Positions 16,832-25,929 are shown, counted from the first letter of the stretch. The stretch: 64,000 bases of DNA from Azophilus sp965200465 (GCA_965200465.1 OZ241358.1:2976001-3040000); one strand, 5' to 3'. Numbers and translations are program-made. Notes: a model not told the origin generated them from the sequence alone.

Positions 16832-16855
16832 CTAGCTGAAAATTCGTTCAGCTAG
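16832..16855. promoter_or_regulatory. perfect inverted repeat between TonB receptor 2 and the deacetylase-fold gene
   Basis: Nine-base arms, CTAGCTGAA and TTCAGCTAG, match perfectly around the 6-nt spacer AATTCG. The centre lies about 62 bp upstream of the transcription start predicted from the promoter at 16870-16899, where LysR-type activators usually bind. There is no T-run, so a terminator is unlikely. The TCAGCTA core also occurs inside the 26-bp elements at 3387 and 12804. Confidence 0.5.
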
Positions 16856-16869
16856 TGAATGCCCATAAG

Positions 16870-16899
16870 TTGCCCGTGTCAAGGGGCAACGCTTAAAAT
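16870..16899 (+). promoter_or_regulatory. sigma-70-like promoter of the deacetylase-fold / symporter operon
   Basis: TTGCCC at 16870-16875 and TAAAAT at 16894-16899 are separated by 18 bp, 20 bp before the start codon at 16919, which has an AGGAG site. A TTGCCC...GGGGCAA dyad overlaps the spacer and could bind a repressor. Confidence 0.45.
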
Positions 16900-16918
16900 G
16901 TCAGTCTAGGAGACGCCA

Positions 16919-17824
16919 ATGCACTACGAATACTCACCCATGCCGCTGCGGCCGCAACTGCGCTGGCCGGCCGGCCAGCGCTTGGCGCTGATCATCACCT
17001 TCAACCTGGAGACCTGGGACCTAGTCAAGGACGACGACAAGCCCTACTACGCCGGCGGCCCGGCGGTGCTGCCGGACGCCCTGCCGGGCAACGTGCCTGA
17101 TTTCCCCAACTACACTTGGCGGGAGTACGGTCAGCGGGTCGGCATCTGGCGCCTGTTCGACATGGCGGATAAATTGGCGGTTAAGCCGAGCTGCACGGTC
17201 AACGCGACCACCTGCCAACGGCGCCGGCCCATGGTGCAGGCGGCGCTGGACCGGGGCTGCGAGATCCTTGCGCACAACTATGAGCAGGGAGAATTGCTGA
17301 CCGGCTTCGCGCACGATCGGGAGAGGGAACGCGAAGTCATTTTGAAGACGCTTGCAGTCTATGAACAAACGGTTGGCAGGAAGGCGCAGGGCTGGCTGTC
17401 ATCGTCGCTGCGGGGCACTTTGCACACCGCCGGCATCCTCGCCGAAGAGGGGCTGCTGTTTTACTGCGATCTGCTCAACGACGATCAACCCTATTTGCTC
17501 GAAACCGAGCACGGCCCCATCGTGTCCGTCCCCTACTCCAATGAGATCAACGACTTCACCCTGCTGACCCGCCGAGGGCACAGCACCGACGAGTTTCGAG
17601 ACATCCTTATTGAAGAGCTGGACGTTCTTCACCAAGAGTCGGCGAACAGCGCCCGCATGATGAACGTTGGCCTGCATCCGCACGTCAGCGGGCGCGCCTA
17701 CCGCATTCGAGCCTTGGCGGAATTCATTGAGCACGCCAAGTCGCTGGACGGCGTTTGGTGGGCCACCCGCGAGGCAATCGCCCACTCCTATTTGCAACAA
17801 ATGGAAGGAAGCCCTTCGGGGTAA
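16919..17824 (+). CDS. polysaccharide deacetylase-fold hydrolase (PuuE/allantoinase-like)
   Basis: A 301-residue protein with an AGGAG ribosome site before ATG 16919. It resembles the PuuE-type branch of carbohydrate-esterase family 4: an early strand ALIITFNLETWD, the EILAHNYEQGE segment in place of the usual metal-binding His motif, the GWLSSSLRGTLHTAGILAEEG core, and a late LHPHVSGRAYRIRALAEF with the C-terminal His. No signal peptide, so it is cytoplasmic, as for the purine-ring or N-acyl hydrolases of this branch. Substrate is not readable. It is 4 bp upstream of the sodium symporter gene, so the two probably form an uptake-and-hydrolysis operon. Confidence 0.8.
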   Translation: MHYEYSPMPLRPQLRWPAGQRLALIITFNLETWDLVKDDDKPYYAGGPAVLPDALPGNVPDFPNYTWREYGQRVGIWRLFDMADKLAVKPSCTVNATTCQRRRPMVQAALDRGCEILAHNYEQGELLTGFAHDREREREVILKTLAVYEQTVGRKAQGWLSSSLRGTLHTAGILAEEGLLFYCDLLNDDQPYLLETEHGPIVSVPYSNEINDFTLLTRRGHSTDEFRDILIEELDVLHQESANSARMMNVGLHPHVSGRAYRIRALAEFIEHAKSLDGVWWATREAIAHSYLQQMEGSPSG

Positions 17825-17828
17825 GCCC

Positions 17829-19385
17829 ATGGATGCGCTTGGCGCTTGGTCATGGGCTTTCATGGCGCTTTACGTCGGGCTGATGATCCATCTCGGCAGC
17901 CGCGGCCGGCGGCAGGTGGCTTCCGCCGATGACTTCGCCGTGGCGCGCGGCGCCTACGGCCCCTTGACGTTGGCCGTTGCCTACGCCGCCACTGCGGCCA
18001 GCGGCGCGACCTTCCTCGGGCTGCCGGGGCTCGCCTACCAATTCGGGGTGGGCGTCCTATGGGTCGGGCTTCTTTATCCGGTCGGCATCTACATCGGCGT
18101 CATGCTGTGCCAGCGCATGGTGGCCCGTTTCGGCAATCGTCTTGGCCATCGCTCCATTCCGGAGTTGCTTGGCGACCGCTACCAATCCGAGGCCATCCGC
18201 ATCGTCGCGTCACTGTTCTCCCTGATGCTGATGTTCTATATCGCTGGCCAGTTGATCAGCGGTCTGGTGATGTTTGAAGTTTTGCTGGGCCTCGACCGCA
18301 ATTGGGCGCTGTTGCTGACGGCCGCGGTGCTGGGCGTCTATGTGGTGCTGGGCGGCGCCCATGCGGACATCATGACCGATGGCATTCAGGGCGCGATCAT
18401 GCTCGGAATTGCCGTCATGGTGGGGGCGATGTTCGCAACTGGCTATGGGGCCAACGGCTTTGCCGAAATGGTGGAGCGGCTCGAAGGGCTGGATGCCCAC
18501 CTGCTGCTGGCCTTCAACCCTCACTTTGGGTTGGCCAACTCGGTTTGGGATTTGGCGGCAATGCTGCTGGCCTTCATACCCCTCGGCCTGTTGCCGCACT
18601 TGGCGAACAAGCTATGGGCGCTGGACTCCGCCGACAAGCAAAACCGGTTCGTGATGTACGCCATCTTCTGCGGCCTGGCTTTTCAGTTGCTCGTGTTTGG
18701 CGGTCTGCTGGCGCGGGCGGTGCTGGGCGACGGCCTTCTGCAAGGCCAGATGACGCCCAATGCAGCCATGCCGGCGCTGTTTGTTGCAGTGTTCTCCCCT
18801 TGGCTGGCCGGCTTGTTGGGCGCGGCGATCCTGGCGGCAGTCATGTCCACGGTGGATGGACTGGTGATCTCTTCGTCTCAAGTGTTCGCCAATGATCTTT
18901 ATCGGCGCTCGCTGGCGCCCCGCTGGCACGGTTCTCGAACGGAGGACGAGATTGAGCGAACGACGCTGCTGATCAGCCGTTGGGGAACGGGTCTGACCAT
19001 GCTGGCGGCAACCGGGCTCGCATGGATGCTGTTTGACCGCAACATCATTCTTGTAACCTGGATAGGAGTTGGCGGATTGGTGGCGGCGTTGGCCGGCTCG
19101 CTGGTGTTGGGAATTTTCTGGAAAGGGGTTACACGGACGGGCGCTTTATCGGGTTTCGCCGTCGGCGCCTCGGTTTTCATTGTCCTGCATGGGGCGGCGC
19201 TGCCGGAGACGGCGGGTCTGGGAGCGGCGGCCGATGTCGTGTTGGGGTGGCTGAAGTCGCAGGCGGCCAATCCCTATGCCTGCACGGCCTTGGGAGAGTT
19301 GGCGGCGGTGTCAACCACCGTGCTGGTGTCGTTGGCTTCCAAGTCCTTGCCGGCAGCGCACCTGCAGCAGGTGTTCGACGGCTAG
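17829..19385 (+). CDS. sodium:solute symporter (SSS family)
   Basis: A 518-residue polytopic protein with about 13 hydrophobic segments. Family features include ADDFAVARGAYGPLTLAVAYAA near the N-terminus, GLPGLAYQFGVG, VLGGAHADIMTDGIQGAIM, and AAVMSTVDGLVISSSQVFANDLYRR with the sodium-site Ser/Thr run. ATG 17829 is chosen because it begins 4 bp after the deacetylase stop; the frame is open further upstream only inside that gene. It should import the substrate hydrolysed by the preceding enzyme. Its TAG stop shares the palindrome CTAG with the stop of the convergent hydantoinase gene, so the two genes overlap by 4 bp. Confidence 0.9.
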   Translation: MDALGAWSWAFMALYVGLMIHLGSRGRRQVASADDFAVARGAYGPLTLAVAYAATAASGATFLGLPGLAYQFGVGVLWVGLLYPVGIYIGVMLCQRMVARFGNRLGHRSIPELLGDRYQSEAIRIVASLFSLMLMFYIAGQLISGLVMFEVLLGLDRNWALLLTAAVLGVYVVLGGAHADIMTDGIQGAIMLGIAVMVGAMFATGYGANGFAEMVERLEGLDAHLLLAFNPHFGLANSVWDLAAMLLAFIPLGLLPHLANKLWALDSADKQNRFVMYAIFCGLAFQLLVFGGLLARAVLGDGLLQGQMTPNAAMPALFVAVFSPWLAGLLGAAILAAVMSTVDGLVISSSQVFANDLYRRSLAPRWHGSRTEDEIERTTLLISRWGTGLTMLAATGLAWMLFDRNIILVTWIGVGGLVAALAGSLVLGIFWKGVTRTGALSGFAVGASVFIVLHGAALPETAGLGAAADVVLGWLKSQAANPYACTALGELAAVSTTVLVSLASKSLPAAHLQQVFDG

Positions 19386-21256
19386 GCCGGTCCCGGACTG
19401 CGGAACACCGGCGCCTTGGGCGCCGGCAGGCCGGTTTCCGCTTCGCAGCGGGCCTTGATTTCGTCAATGCCGCCGCCGTGATCGAACAGGGGAACCTGGT
19501 CGCCGCGTTGGGCGACAAGCTGTGCCCGCAGCCTGTCGGTGGCTTGCGCATCGATGGCGCCGTCGGTGATCACCACGCCGTAGCGGCGGGCGCCCTGCAC
19601 CGAAACCAATCGGCGGCGCACATCCGCAAGCACCAAGCCCGGGTCCCTGGCGTAGGGGTCGCCCCAACCGCCGCCGCCCCAGGTGTTGAAGTAGAGCAGG
19701 TCGCCGGCCTTGACCTTGATGCCTTCGGCCTTGGCCGGCAGCCACTCCTCACCGCCGTTCGCCCGCACCAAGCGCTTGCTGGAGCGCCTGCCGGTGTTGC
19801 CGCCGTTGACGCCCCAGGGATAGGTGAGCCAGCGTTCGTCGTGAATGCCGATCTCGCCGTCGCAGAGGAAGCGGTAGGCCACGCTCAAGCCGTTGCCGCC
19901 GCGGTGCAGGCCGGCGCCGCCGGAGTCCATAATGGTCTCGTAGCGTTCGATGCGTAGCGGGAAGTAGGATTCGATGAACTCATTGGGAACGTTGGTGAAG
20001 CCCGGCCACAGGGAGTGGCCGTCCAGCCCGTCGCCGATGGGCCGTCCGGGGATGCCGCCAAAGCCGATCTGAAACAATTGGAACCACTTGCCTTTATCGT
20101 CATAGCCGGAATAGAACAGATGCGGTGAGTCGGAGAACCCGGCGGCGTTCAGCAACTGCTCCGGGGCGCCCATGCCCAAGAGGGCACCCAGCACGTCGAA
20201 TATGCGCCCCAAGGCGTGGGTGCGCCCCGACAGGGCGGCGGGGAAATTGGGCTTCAGCAATGTTCCTTGGGGAATGCGCACGTCCACCAAGTCGTAGAAG
20301 CCGTCGTTGAAGACGATCTGCGGGTCCACCACGTTGATGGTGAAGGAGCCGAAGAACATCTTGAACATGTCTTCGTTGAGGTAGAAGTTCACCGAGCTTT
20401 GCGCTTGCGGGTCGGTGCCTGCAAAGTCGAAGATGGCCTTGCCGCCCTCGCGCCACAGCTTGCACTGGATCTTGTAGGGGCCCATGCCCATGCCGTCGTC
20501 GCAGATGCAGTCGGCGAAGGTGCGCGGTTCTTCGGGCACGATCATTTCGATGACCGCCTGCATCGCCTTGTGGTTGCGCTCCAGCATGATCGCCATGGTG
20601 CTGTGCAGGATGTCGTCGCTGAAGCGCTCCGTCAGCTCCAGCACCCGCTTGGCGGCGGTGTTGCAGGCCGCCACCAAGGCGTTCAGGTCGAAGCGGTTCC
20701 ACTGCGAAGTGCGCACGTTGTGCAGGATCAGCTCCAGAATGTCGCTTTGCAGCTCGCCCCGCTTGTACAGCTTCACCGGCGGAATGCGGATGCCTTCCTG
20801 ATAGATGGTGGAGGCGCGGATGGGAATGGAGCCCGGGACCATGCCGCCATTGTCTGACATGTGCCCGAACATGGCCGTCCAGGCAATGTGGCGACCGTCC
20901 TTGAACACGGGTTTGAGCACCAACCAATCCGGCAGATGGGAGACCGCCGCGTTGCATAGATAGGGATCATTGGTGAGGATGAGGTCGCCTTCCTCGATTT
21001 CTCCTTCATAGGCTTCCAGGAAGGGGCCGATGAAGGAGCCGAATTGCCCCACCACCATCTTGCCCGCCGCGTTGGCGATCATCGGAAAGCAGTCCCCCTG
21101 CTCACGGATGCCCGGCGACATGGCGGTGCGGAACAGCACGGCGTCCATTTCCTCCCGGGCGTTTTTGAGGGCGTTTTCTATGATGTCAACGGTGACGCCC
21201 TCCAAGGCCACCATCCTTAGAGGCTCCGTTTTGCTTTGCCGAATCGTTGCGGCCAT
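19382..21256 (-). CDS. hyuB: hydantoinase B / oxoprolinase family subunit
   Basis: A 624-residue protein of the HyuB family, which pairs with HyuA in N-methylhydantoinases, 5-oxoprolinases, and acetone or acetophenone carboxylases. Recognisable segments are VTVDIIENALKNAREEM, FRTAMSPGIREQGD, ILTNDPYLCNAAVSHLPD, and the C-terminal GGNGLSVAYRF and NTWGGGGWGDP. ATG 21256 starts 24 bp after the HyuA stop, with GGAAG close upstream; Met at 21214 is an alternative. It is last of the CoA-transferase/CoA-transferase/HyuA/HyuB series. ATP-dependent ring opening or carboxylation is the family chemistry; the actual substrate is not readable. Confidence 0.88.
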   Translation of the reverse strand: MAATIRQSKTEPLRMVALEGVTVDIIENALKNAREEMDAVLFRTAMSPGIREQGDCFPMIANAAGKMVVGQFGSFIGPFLEAYEGEIEEGDLILTNDPYLCNAAVSHLPDWLVLKPVFKDGRHIAWTAMFGHMSDNGGMVPGSIPIRASTIYQEGIRIPPVKLYKRGELQSDILELILHNVRTSQWNRFDLNALVAACNTAAKRVLELTERFSDDILHSTMAIMLERNHKAMQAVIEMIVPEEPRTFADCICDDGMGMGPYKIQCKLWREGGKAIFDFAGTDPQAQSSVNFYLNEDMFKMFFGSFTINVVDPQIVFNDGFYDLVDVRIPQGTLLKPNFPAALSGRTHALGRIFDVLGALLGMGAPEQLLNAAGFSDSPHLFYSGYDDKGKWFQLFQIGFGGIPGRPIGDGLDGHSLWPGFTNVPNEFIESYFPLRIERYETIMDSGGAGLHRGGNGLSVAYRFLCDGEIGIHDERWLTYPWGVNGGNTGRRSSKRLVRANGGEEWLPAKAEGIKVKAGDLLYFNTWGGGGWGDPYARDPGLVLADVRRRLVSVQGARRYGVVITDGAIDAQATDRLRAQLVAQRGDQVPLFDHGGGIDEIKARCEAETGLPAPKAPVFRSPGPA

Positions 21257-21279
21257 CTTCCGCGCCCCCCTAGCCCGAA

Positions 21280-23340
21280 TCAGGCTGCTTGATCCAGCAG
21301 CAGGTTGCCCACTGAATCCACCGTGGCGCGGCAACCCGGCAACACCAAAGTGGTGGAGTCCATCTCGCAGACGATGGCCGGCCCCGGCACCACCAGCCCG
21401 GCGCTCAGCTTGGTGCGATCGTAGATTTCCGCGTCCTGGTGCTCCCCTTCGTAGTAGAACTGAGCGCCACCGACGCGGCATTGCGCAAGCGGCAGGCCTG
21501 CCCCGCCGAGCTGCAGGTCGGGAATGGCTTTTTCCTTGGCCTTGACCACCGCTCGGATCATCAGGATCTCGTGGTCGTCGCCGAGCTTGAAGGTGAACAG
21601 TTTTTCGTGTTCGTCGTCGAACTCGCGGGTCAGCCGGGCGATGCCGGCCTTCTCAAGTTCGTCCGCAGTGAAGTCCACGGTGATCTGAAAGGCTTGGCCG
21701 GCGTAGCGCAAATCCGCCTGAAAGCTGACTTGGTGCTCCGCTTCGGGAATGCCGTCCGCCACCAAGGAGCGCCCGGCCCGCCGCTGCAGCTCCGCCAGAT
21801 CCGCCAGCAGTTGCTGCGGGGAGATCTCCTCCGCCATGCTGAGGTAGGTGCGGGCCGCCTCGTCCTGCACGGCGGTGGTGGCGTCACCGTAGGCGCACAG
21901 CACACCGGGACCAGGCGGGATGATGACCGGCCAAGCACCGGTGAGAATGCCCAAGGCGTTGGCGTGCAGCGGCCCGGCGCCGCCGAAGCCCACTAAGGAG
22001 AAGTCCCGCGGGTCGTAGCCTTGCTCCACCGAAACCAGCCGCAAGGCGCCCAGCATGGATTCGTTGACCACCTTGATGATGCCCTCCGCCGCATCGAGCA
22101 GGGAAAGGCCCATGGCGTCGGCAATCGTCTGCACGGCCGCGGCCGCGGCATCGCGGTCGATCTTCATGGCGCCGCCAAGCTGCACGTCCGCCGGCAGGTA
22201 GCCGAGCACCACATTGGCGTCACAGACGGTCGGGCGGTCGCCGCCCTTCAGGTAGCAGGCGGGGCCGGGCACGGCGCCGGCCGATTCAGGGCCGACGCGC
22301 AGAGCCTTGGTCAGCTCCGGCACGAAGGCGATGGAGCCGCCCCCGGCACCCACCGAGCGCACATCCAAGGACGGCGCCCGCACCTTCACGTCACCCACGA
22401 AGGTTTCCCGACGTACGCGGGCGCGGCCGTTTTGAATCAGCGCCACATCGGTGGAGGTGCCGCCCATGTCGAAGGTGAGAACATTGCTGAAGCCGGCGCG
22501 GCGGCTGAAGTAGAGCGCTCCGGCCACGCCCCCGGCCGGGCCGGACATCAGCAGGCTCACCGGCGATTCCGCCGCCGCCCTTGCGGAGGCAAGGCCGCCG
22601 TCGGAGCGCAGGATGGAAAGTTGCGCGTCCGGGCGCAAGCGTTCGCTGAGCGAGCCTTGCAGGCTCTTTACGTACTTGGACACTTGCGGACGGACGTAGG
22701 AGTTCACCACGGTGGTCTCGGTGCGTTCGTACTCCTGCATTTCCGGCGCCACCTCGCTGGAGATGGAGATGGGCAGCGCACCGAACAGCTCGCCGGCGAT
22801 CGCGGCGGCGCGGCGCTCGTGCTCGCCGTTGACATAGGCGTTGACGAAGCAGATGGTCAGCGCCTCGATTTCCCCTTGGCTGCGCAGAGCCTGCAAATCC
22901 CGGCGCAGCGCCGCCTCGTCCAAGGCGGCGATGACCGCGCCGTCGGCGTCGATTCTTTCCTGGGCGCCGATGGTCAGCTCCAGGGGCGCGAGCAGGGGCC
23001 TTTTGATGAAGGTCACCCAGCCGCCGAGACCGCCGGGGCAAAACGAGCGGGCCACCTGCAGGGTCTGCTCGTAGCCGGCGGTGGTCACCAAGCCAACCTT
23101 GGCGCCTCGGCCGGTCAACACCGCGTTGGTGGCCACCGTGGTGCCGTGCATGACCAGTTTGATCTGAGCAGGATCGATGCCCGACCCCGCACAGATGCGC
23201 GCCACGCCGTTGAGAACGCCCAAGGCCGAATCCTCCGGCGTCGAAGGCACCTTGGCGGTCCAGGTCTCTCCGCTGGCCTCGTCAATGAGCAGCAAGTCGG
23301 TGAAGGTGCCGCCCACATCCACGCCCAACCGATGGCTCAT
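21280..23340 (-). CDS. hyuA: hydantoinase A / oxoprolinase family subunit (ATPase)
   Basis: A 686-residue protein. The N-terminal LGVDVGGTFTDLLLID is the actin-like ATPase motif of HyuA. MSGPAGGVAGALYF, ILTFDMGGTSTDVALI-like and RSVGAGGGSIAFV in the middle are family hallmarks. Its ATG overlaps the stop of the upstream CoA-transferase as ATGA (23337-23340), so translation is coupled. With HyuB it should form an ATP-using amidohydrolase or carboxylase. Placement beside two CoA-transferases and an HMG-CoA-lyase homologue suggests a pathway making and then cleaving a branched acyl-CoA, rather than hydantoin use (inference). Confidence 0.9.
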   Translation of the reverse strand: MSHRLGVDVGGTFTDLLLIDEASGETWTAKVPSTPEDSALGVLNGVARICAGSGIDPAQIKLVMHGTTVATNAVLTGRGAKVGLVTTAGYEQTLQVARSFCPGGLGGWVTFIKRPLLAPLELTIGAQERIDADGAVIAALDEAALRRDLQALRSQGEIEALTICFVNAYVNGEHERRAAAIAGELFGALPISISSEVAPEMQEYERTETTVVNSYVRPQVSKYVKSLQGSLSERLRPDAQLSILRSDGGLASARAAAESPVSLLMSGPAGGVAGALYFSRRAGFSNVLTFDMGGTSTDVALIQNGRARVRRETFVGDVKVRAPSLDVRSVGAGGGSIAFVPELTKALRVGPESAGAVPGPACYLKGGDRPTVCDANVVLGYLPADVQLGGAMKIDRDAAAAAVQTIADAMGLSLLDAAEGIIKVVNESMLGALRLVSVEQGYDPRDFSLVGFGGAGPLHANALGILTGAWPVIIPPGPGVLCAYGDATTAVQDEAARTYLSMAEEISPQQLLADLAELQRRAGRSLVADGIPEAEHQVSFQADLRYAGQAFQITVDFTADELEKAGIARLTREFDDEHEKLFTFKLGDDHEILMIRAVVKAKEKAIPDLQLGGAGLPLAQCRVGGAQFYYEGEHQDAEIYDRTKLSAGLVVPGPAIVCEMDSTTLVLPGCRATVDSVGNLLLDQAA

Positions 23341-24602
23341 GGGCTTTCCGTCCCGGTTGGTTCCGCAGCCTCAGCGGTCGGCGTCGCTTGGGCGTGCTGC
23401 TGCAGGACGCCGGCGGCGATGCCCTGGTCGATGCGCTCGTCCGCAAGCCCGGCCCATTCCCGCAGCACGGCGCGGGTGTGGGCGCCGAGCAAGGGTGGCG
23501 GGCTGAAGGACTCCGCGGCGTCGGCCGACAGCTTGATTGGGTTGCCCGGCATCCGGGCGGCGCCGCCCAAGGGATGCCCAACCTCCACGAACATGTTGCG
23601 GTGGCGAACTTGCGGGTCGGCCAGCGCCTGGGCGAAGTTGTTGACCCTAGCGCAGGGAATGCGCGCCGCCTCCAGGTCGCGCAGCCAGTCGGCGGCCGGC
23701 CGGGTTTTCAGCCGTTCCCTGATCAGGCCCTCGATGAACGCCTTCTCCTTAAGGCGCTCCGGCGCCGTGGCGAAGCGGGGGCTGCGCAGTTCGTCCAAGT
23801 CCACCACGTCGAGCAGCGGCGGCCAAAAGGCGTCCCCGATGACGGCGATGATGATGGTGTCGTCGGCGGTGGGAAAGGTGTTGTAGGGAGTGTGGACGAA
23901 GTGGCTGTTGCCGATGGGTTCGGGAACCTCGCCGGACAGGGCGTACATGGTGGCCATGTAGTTGAGCAGGCTGATCTGCACATCCAGCATGGAGACGTCC
24001 ACATGCTGGCCGGCGCCGCTGCGCTCCCGCGCCAGCAGCGCCGCCTGAACGCCCATGACGGCGAACATGCCGCCGCCCAAGTCGCCGATGGGAATGCCGG
24101 CCCGCACCTGCTGGCCCGGCCCCATGCCGGTGATGGACATGCCGCCGCCGAGGCCCTGCACGATCTGGTCGAAGGCCGGGCGCTTGTAGTGGGGGCCGTC
24201 CTCGCCGAAGCCGGTGACCGTGCAGGTGACGATGCGCGGGTTGACGGCGGCCAGTGCGGCGTGGTCAATCTGCAGCCGCTTGGTGACGCCGGCGGAGAAG
24301 TTGTCCAGCACCACATCGGCGTGGCGCACCAACGCATGGAAGAAATCCAGCCCGGCGGCCGACTTGAGGTCGATGGCCACGGAGCGCTTGTTGCGGTTCA
24401 GGGTGAGGAAGTAGGCGCCCATGCCGTGCAGGGCGTATTGCGGGTCGTTCTCCAGCAGCCGGCGGGTGCCCTCGCCCTTGCCGGGAGGCTCCACCTTCAC
24501 CGCGTCGCAGCCAAGGTCGGCCAGGATCATGCCGGCGTAGGGGCCGGAAAGCATGTGCGTCAAATCTATGAGGCGAATTCCCGCCAACGGCTTGTTGGCC
24601 AT
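23337..24602 (-). CDS. class III CoA-transferase (CaiB/BaiF family) A
   Basis: A 421-residue protein with the family start LAGIRLIDLTHMLSGPYAGMILADLGCDAVKVE and the catalytic Asp in RAGIPIGDLGGGMF (Asp174). The start chosen is ATG 24602, with GGGGAGG 9 nt upstream. These enzymes move CoA from a donor thioester to a carboxylic acid through an aspartyl-CoA intermediate. The C-terminal tail of about 25 residues is Ala/Thr-rich. The stop overlaps hyuA by 4 bp. It is about 35-40% alike by eye to the next CoA-transferase, so the pair could be two enzymes or one heteromer. Confidence 0.9.
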   Translation of the reverse strand: MANKPLAGIRLIDLTHMLSGPYAGMILADLGCDAVKVEPPGKGEGTRRLLENDPQYALHGMGAYFLTLNRNKRSVAIDLKSAAGLDFFHALVRHADVVLDNFSAGVTKRLQIDHAALAAVNPRIVTCTVTGFGEDGPHYKRPAFDQIVQGLGGGMSITGMGPGQQVRAGIPIGDLGGGMFAVMGVQAALLARERSGAGQHVDVSMLDVQISLLNYMATMYALSGEVPEPIGNSHFVHTPYNTFPTADDTIIIAVIGDAFWPPLLDVVDLDELRSPRFATAPERLKEKAFIEGLIRERLKTRPAADWLRDLEAARIPCARVNNFAQALADPQVRHRNMFVEVGHPLGGAARMPGNPIKLSADAAESFSPPPLLGAHTRAVLREWAGLADERIDQGIAAGVLQQHAQATPTAEAAEPTGTESP

Positions 24603-24644
24603 TCCAGCATTCCTCCCCTTGGGCCTCATGCGCCTTGCTCCGGT

Positions 24645-25835
24645 TCAGCACTCGGCGATGACGCCGGCGGCCAACAGCTCCTCTATGGCGTCCCCTGCGT
24701 AGCCGGCCCGTTGGACGGCTTGCCGGGAGTGCTCGCCGGCGCTGGGGAGGTCTTGGCGCAGTTGCGTGCGCTGACCGTCCATTTCCAAGGGCAGCTTCGG
24801 CAGCCGGGCCGTGGCGCCGCGCCGCTCCCCTTCGGGCAGGCGCAGGTCCAGCAGGCCGCCGCAGTTGAGGTGCGGGTCCGCAAACAGGTCGGAAGGCTTG
24901 TTGATCTCCGCGAAGGGCAGGCCGGCGGCTTCGAGTTGCCGCGCCGCCTCCTGTTGGGAAAGGCCGCCGAACAGGGCCTGCAACGCCGGCATGAAGCGCT
25001 CCCGCTGCTGCACCCGCCCGCCGTTGGTGGCCAACGCCGCGTCCTTGGCCAAGTCCTGCAAACGGAAGTGGGCGCAGAATTGCCGCCATTGGGTGTCGCT
25101 GACCACGGCCACGAACACCTGCTCCCCGTCGGCGCAGGTGAACAAATCATAGACGCCCCAAGCGGAGCGGCGCACGGACATGGGCAGCGGTGCCTCCCCC
25201 AGCGCCGCCTGCTGCGCCATGTGCTGGCCGACCAGAAAGGCGGTGGTCTCGAACAGGGCGCTGGTGACCAATTGGCCCCGCCCGGTGGCGCGGCGCTGAT
25301 TGACCGCGGCGAGCACGCCGATGACGCCGAACATGCCGCCGGCGATGTCGATGACGGAGGAGCCGGCCCGCATCGGGCGGCCCGGCGGCCCGGTCATGTA
25401 GGCGAGGCCGCCCATCATTTGCGTCACTTCGTCCAAGGCGGCGCGCCGTTCATAGGGACCGCTGAGAAAGCCCTTCAGGCTGCAATAGATGAGGCGCGGG
25501 TTGCGGGCGGCAAGCTCCGCGTAGCCGAAGCCCAGCTTGTCCATGGCGCCGGGGCGAAAATTCTCGATCAGCACGTCGGCGCCTTCAATGAGACGGTGGG
25601 CCAGCGCCCGGCCCTCGGCCCGCTTGAGGTCAACGCACAGGCTGTGCTTGTTGCGGTTGTACATGGCGAAGTAGCCGCCGCCGGAGCCCTTCAGGCGGCG
25701 GGTGTTGTCGCCGCCCAGCGGCTCCACCTTCAGCACGTCGGCGCCCAGGTCCGCCAGAATCAAGCCGGCCGCTGGCCCCATGACCATGTGCGAGAACTCC
25801 ACCACGCTGATGTCGCCCAAGGGCAAGTTGCTCAA
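24645..25835 (-). CDS. class III CoA-transferase (CaiB/BaiF family) B
   Basis: A 396-residue protein, first gene of the minus-strand operon. It has GDISVVEFSHMVMGPAAGLILADLGADVLKVE at the N-terminus, YNRNKHSLCVDLK, and the catalytic Asp163 in SSVIDIAGGMFGV. It diverges from the HMG-CoA-lyase homologue across a 94-bp region holding a perfect palindrome. Mammalian SUGCT, also class III, makes HMG-CoA or glutaryl-CoA from the free acid, so CoA activation of a 3-hydroxy-3-methyl dicarboxylate followed by lyase cleavage is a reasonable hypothesis for this locus. Confidence 0.9.
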   Translation of the reverse strand: MSNLPLGDISVVEFSHMVMGPAAGLILADLGADVLKVEPLGGDNTRRLKGSGGGYFAMYNRNKHSLCVDLKRAEGRALAHRLIEGADVLIENFRPGAMDKLGFGYAELAARNPRLIYCSLKGFLSGPYERRAALDEVTQMMGGLAYMTGPPGRPMRAGSSVIDIAGGMFGVIGVLAAVNQRRATGRGQLVTSALFETTAFLVGQHMAQQAALGEAPLPMSVRRSAWGVYDLFTCADGEQVFVAVVSDTQWRQFCAHFRLQDLAKDAALATNGGRVQQRERFMPALQALFGGLSQQEAARQLEAAGLPFAEINKPSDLFADPHLNCGGLLDLRLPEGERRGATARLPKLPLEMDGQRTQLRQDLPSAGEHSRQAVQRAGYAGDAIEELLAAGVIAEC

Positions 25836-25882
25836 GCGTCCCCCTTGTTTTCAACCGCCACCTGCCGGCGCTGCGCGGAAAA

Positions 25883-25902
25883 TTGACATTATGATATATC
25901 AT
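25883..25902. promoter_or_regulatory. -35 box and perfect palindromic operator in a divergent promoter
   Basis: A consensus TTGACA (25883-25888) for the lyase gene is followed two bases later by the perfect 12-bp palindrome ATGATATATCAT (25891-25902). The palindrome occupies the -35/-10 spacer, where a bound protein would block both the lyase and CoA-transferase promoters. Eleven bases (TTAATGATATA on the minus strand) recur in the dyad at 459-478. Confidence 0.6.
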
Positions 25903-25929
25903 TAAATCTTTTAGCGGGGGCAAGGTTCC

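Noticed and set aside
22021..23886. A 621-codon plus-strand frame opposite hyuA
   Set aside because: Antisense to strongly conserved HyuA sequence and without any recognisable motif.
23388..25886. An 832-codon open frame on the plus strand opposite the two CoA-transferases
   Set aside because: It is antisense to two clear CaiB/BaiF enzymes. Its composition (Gly/Ala/Val/His-rich, no domain) is what high-GC complements produce.
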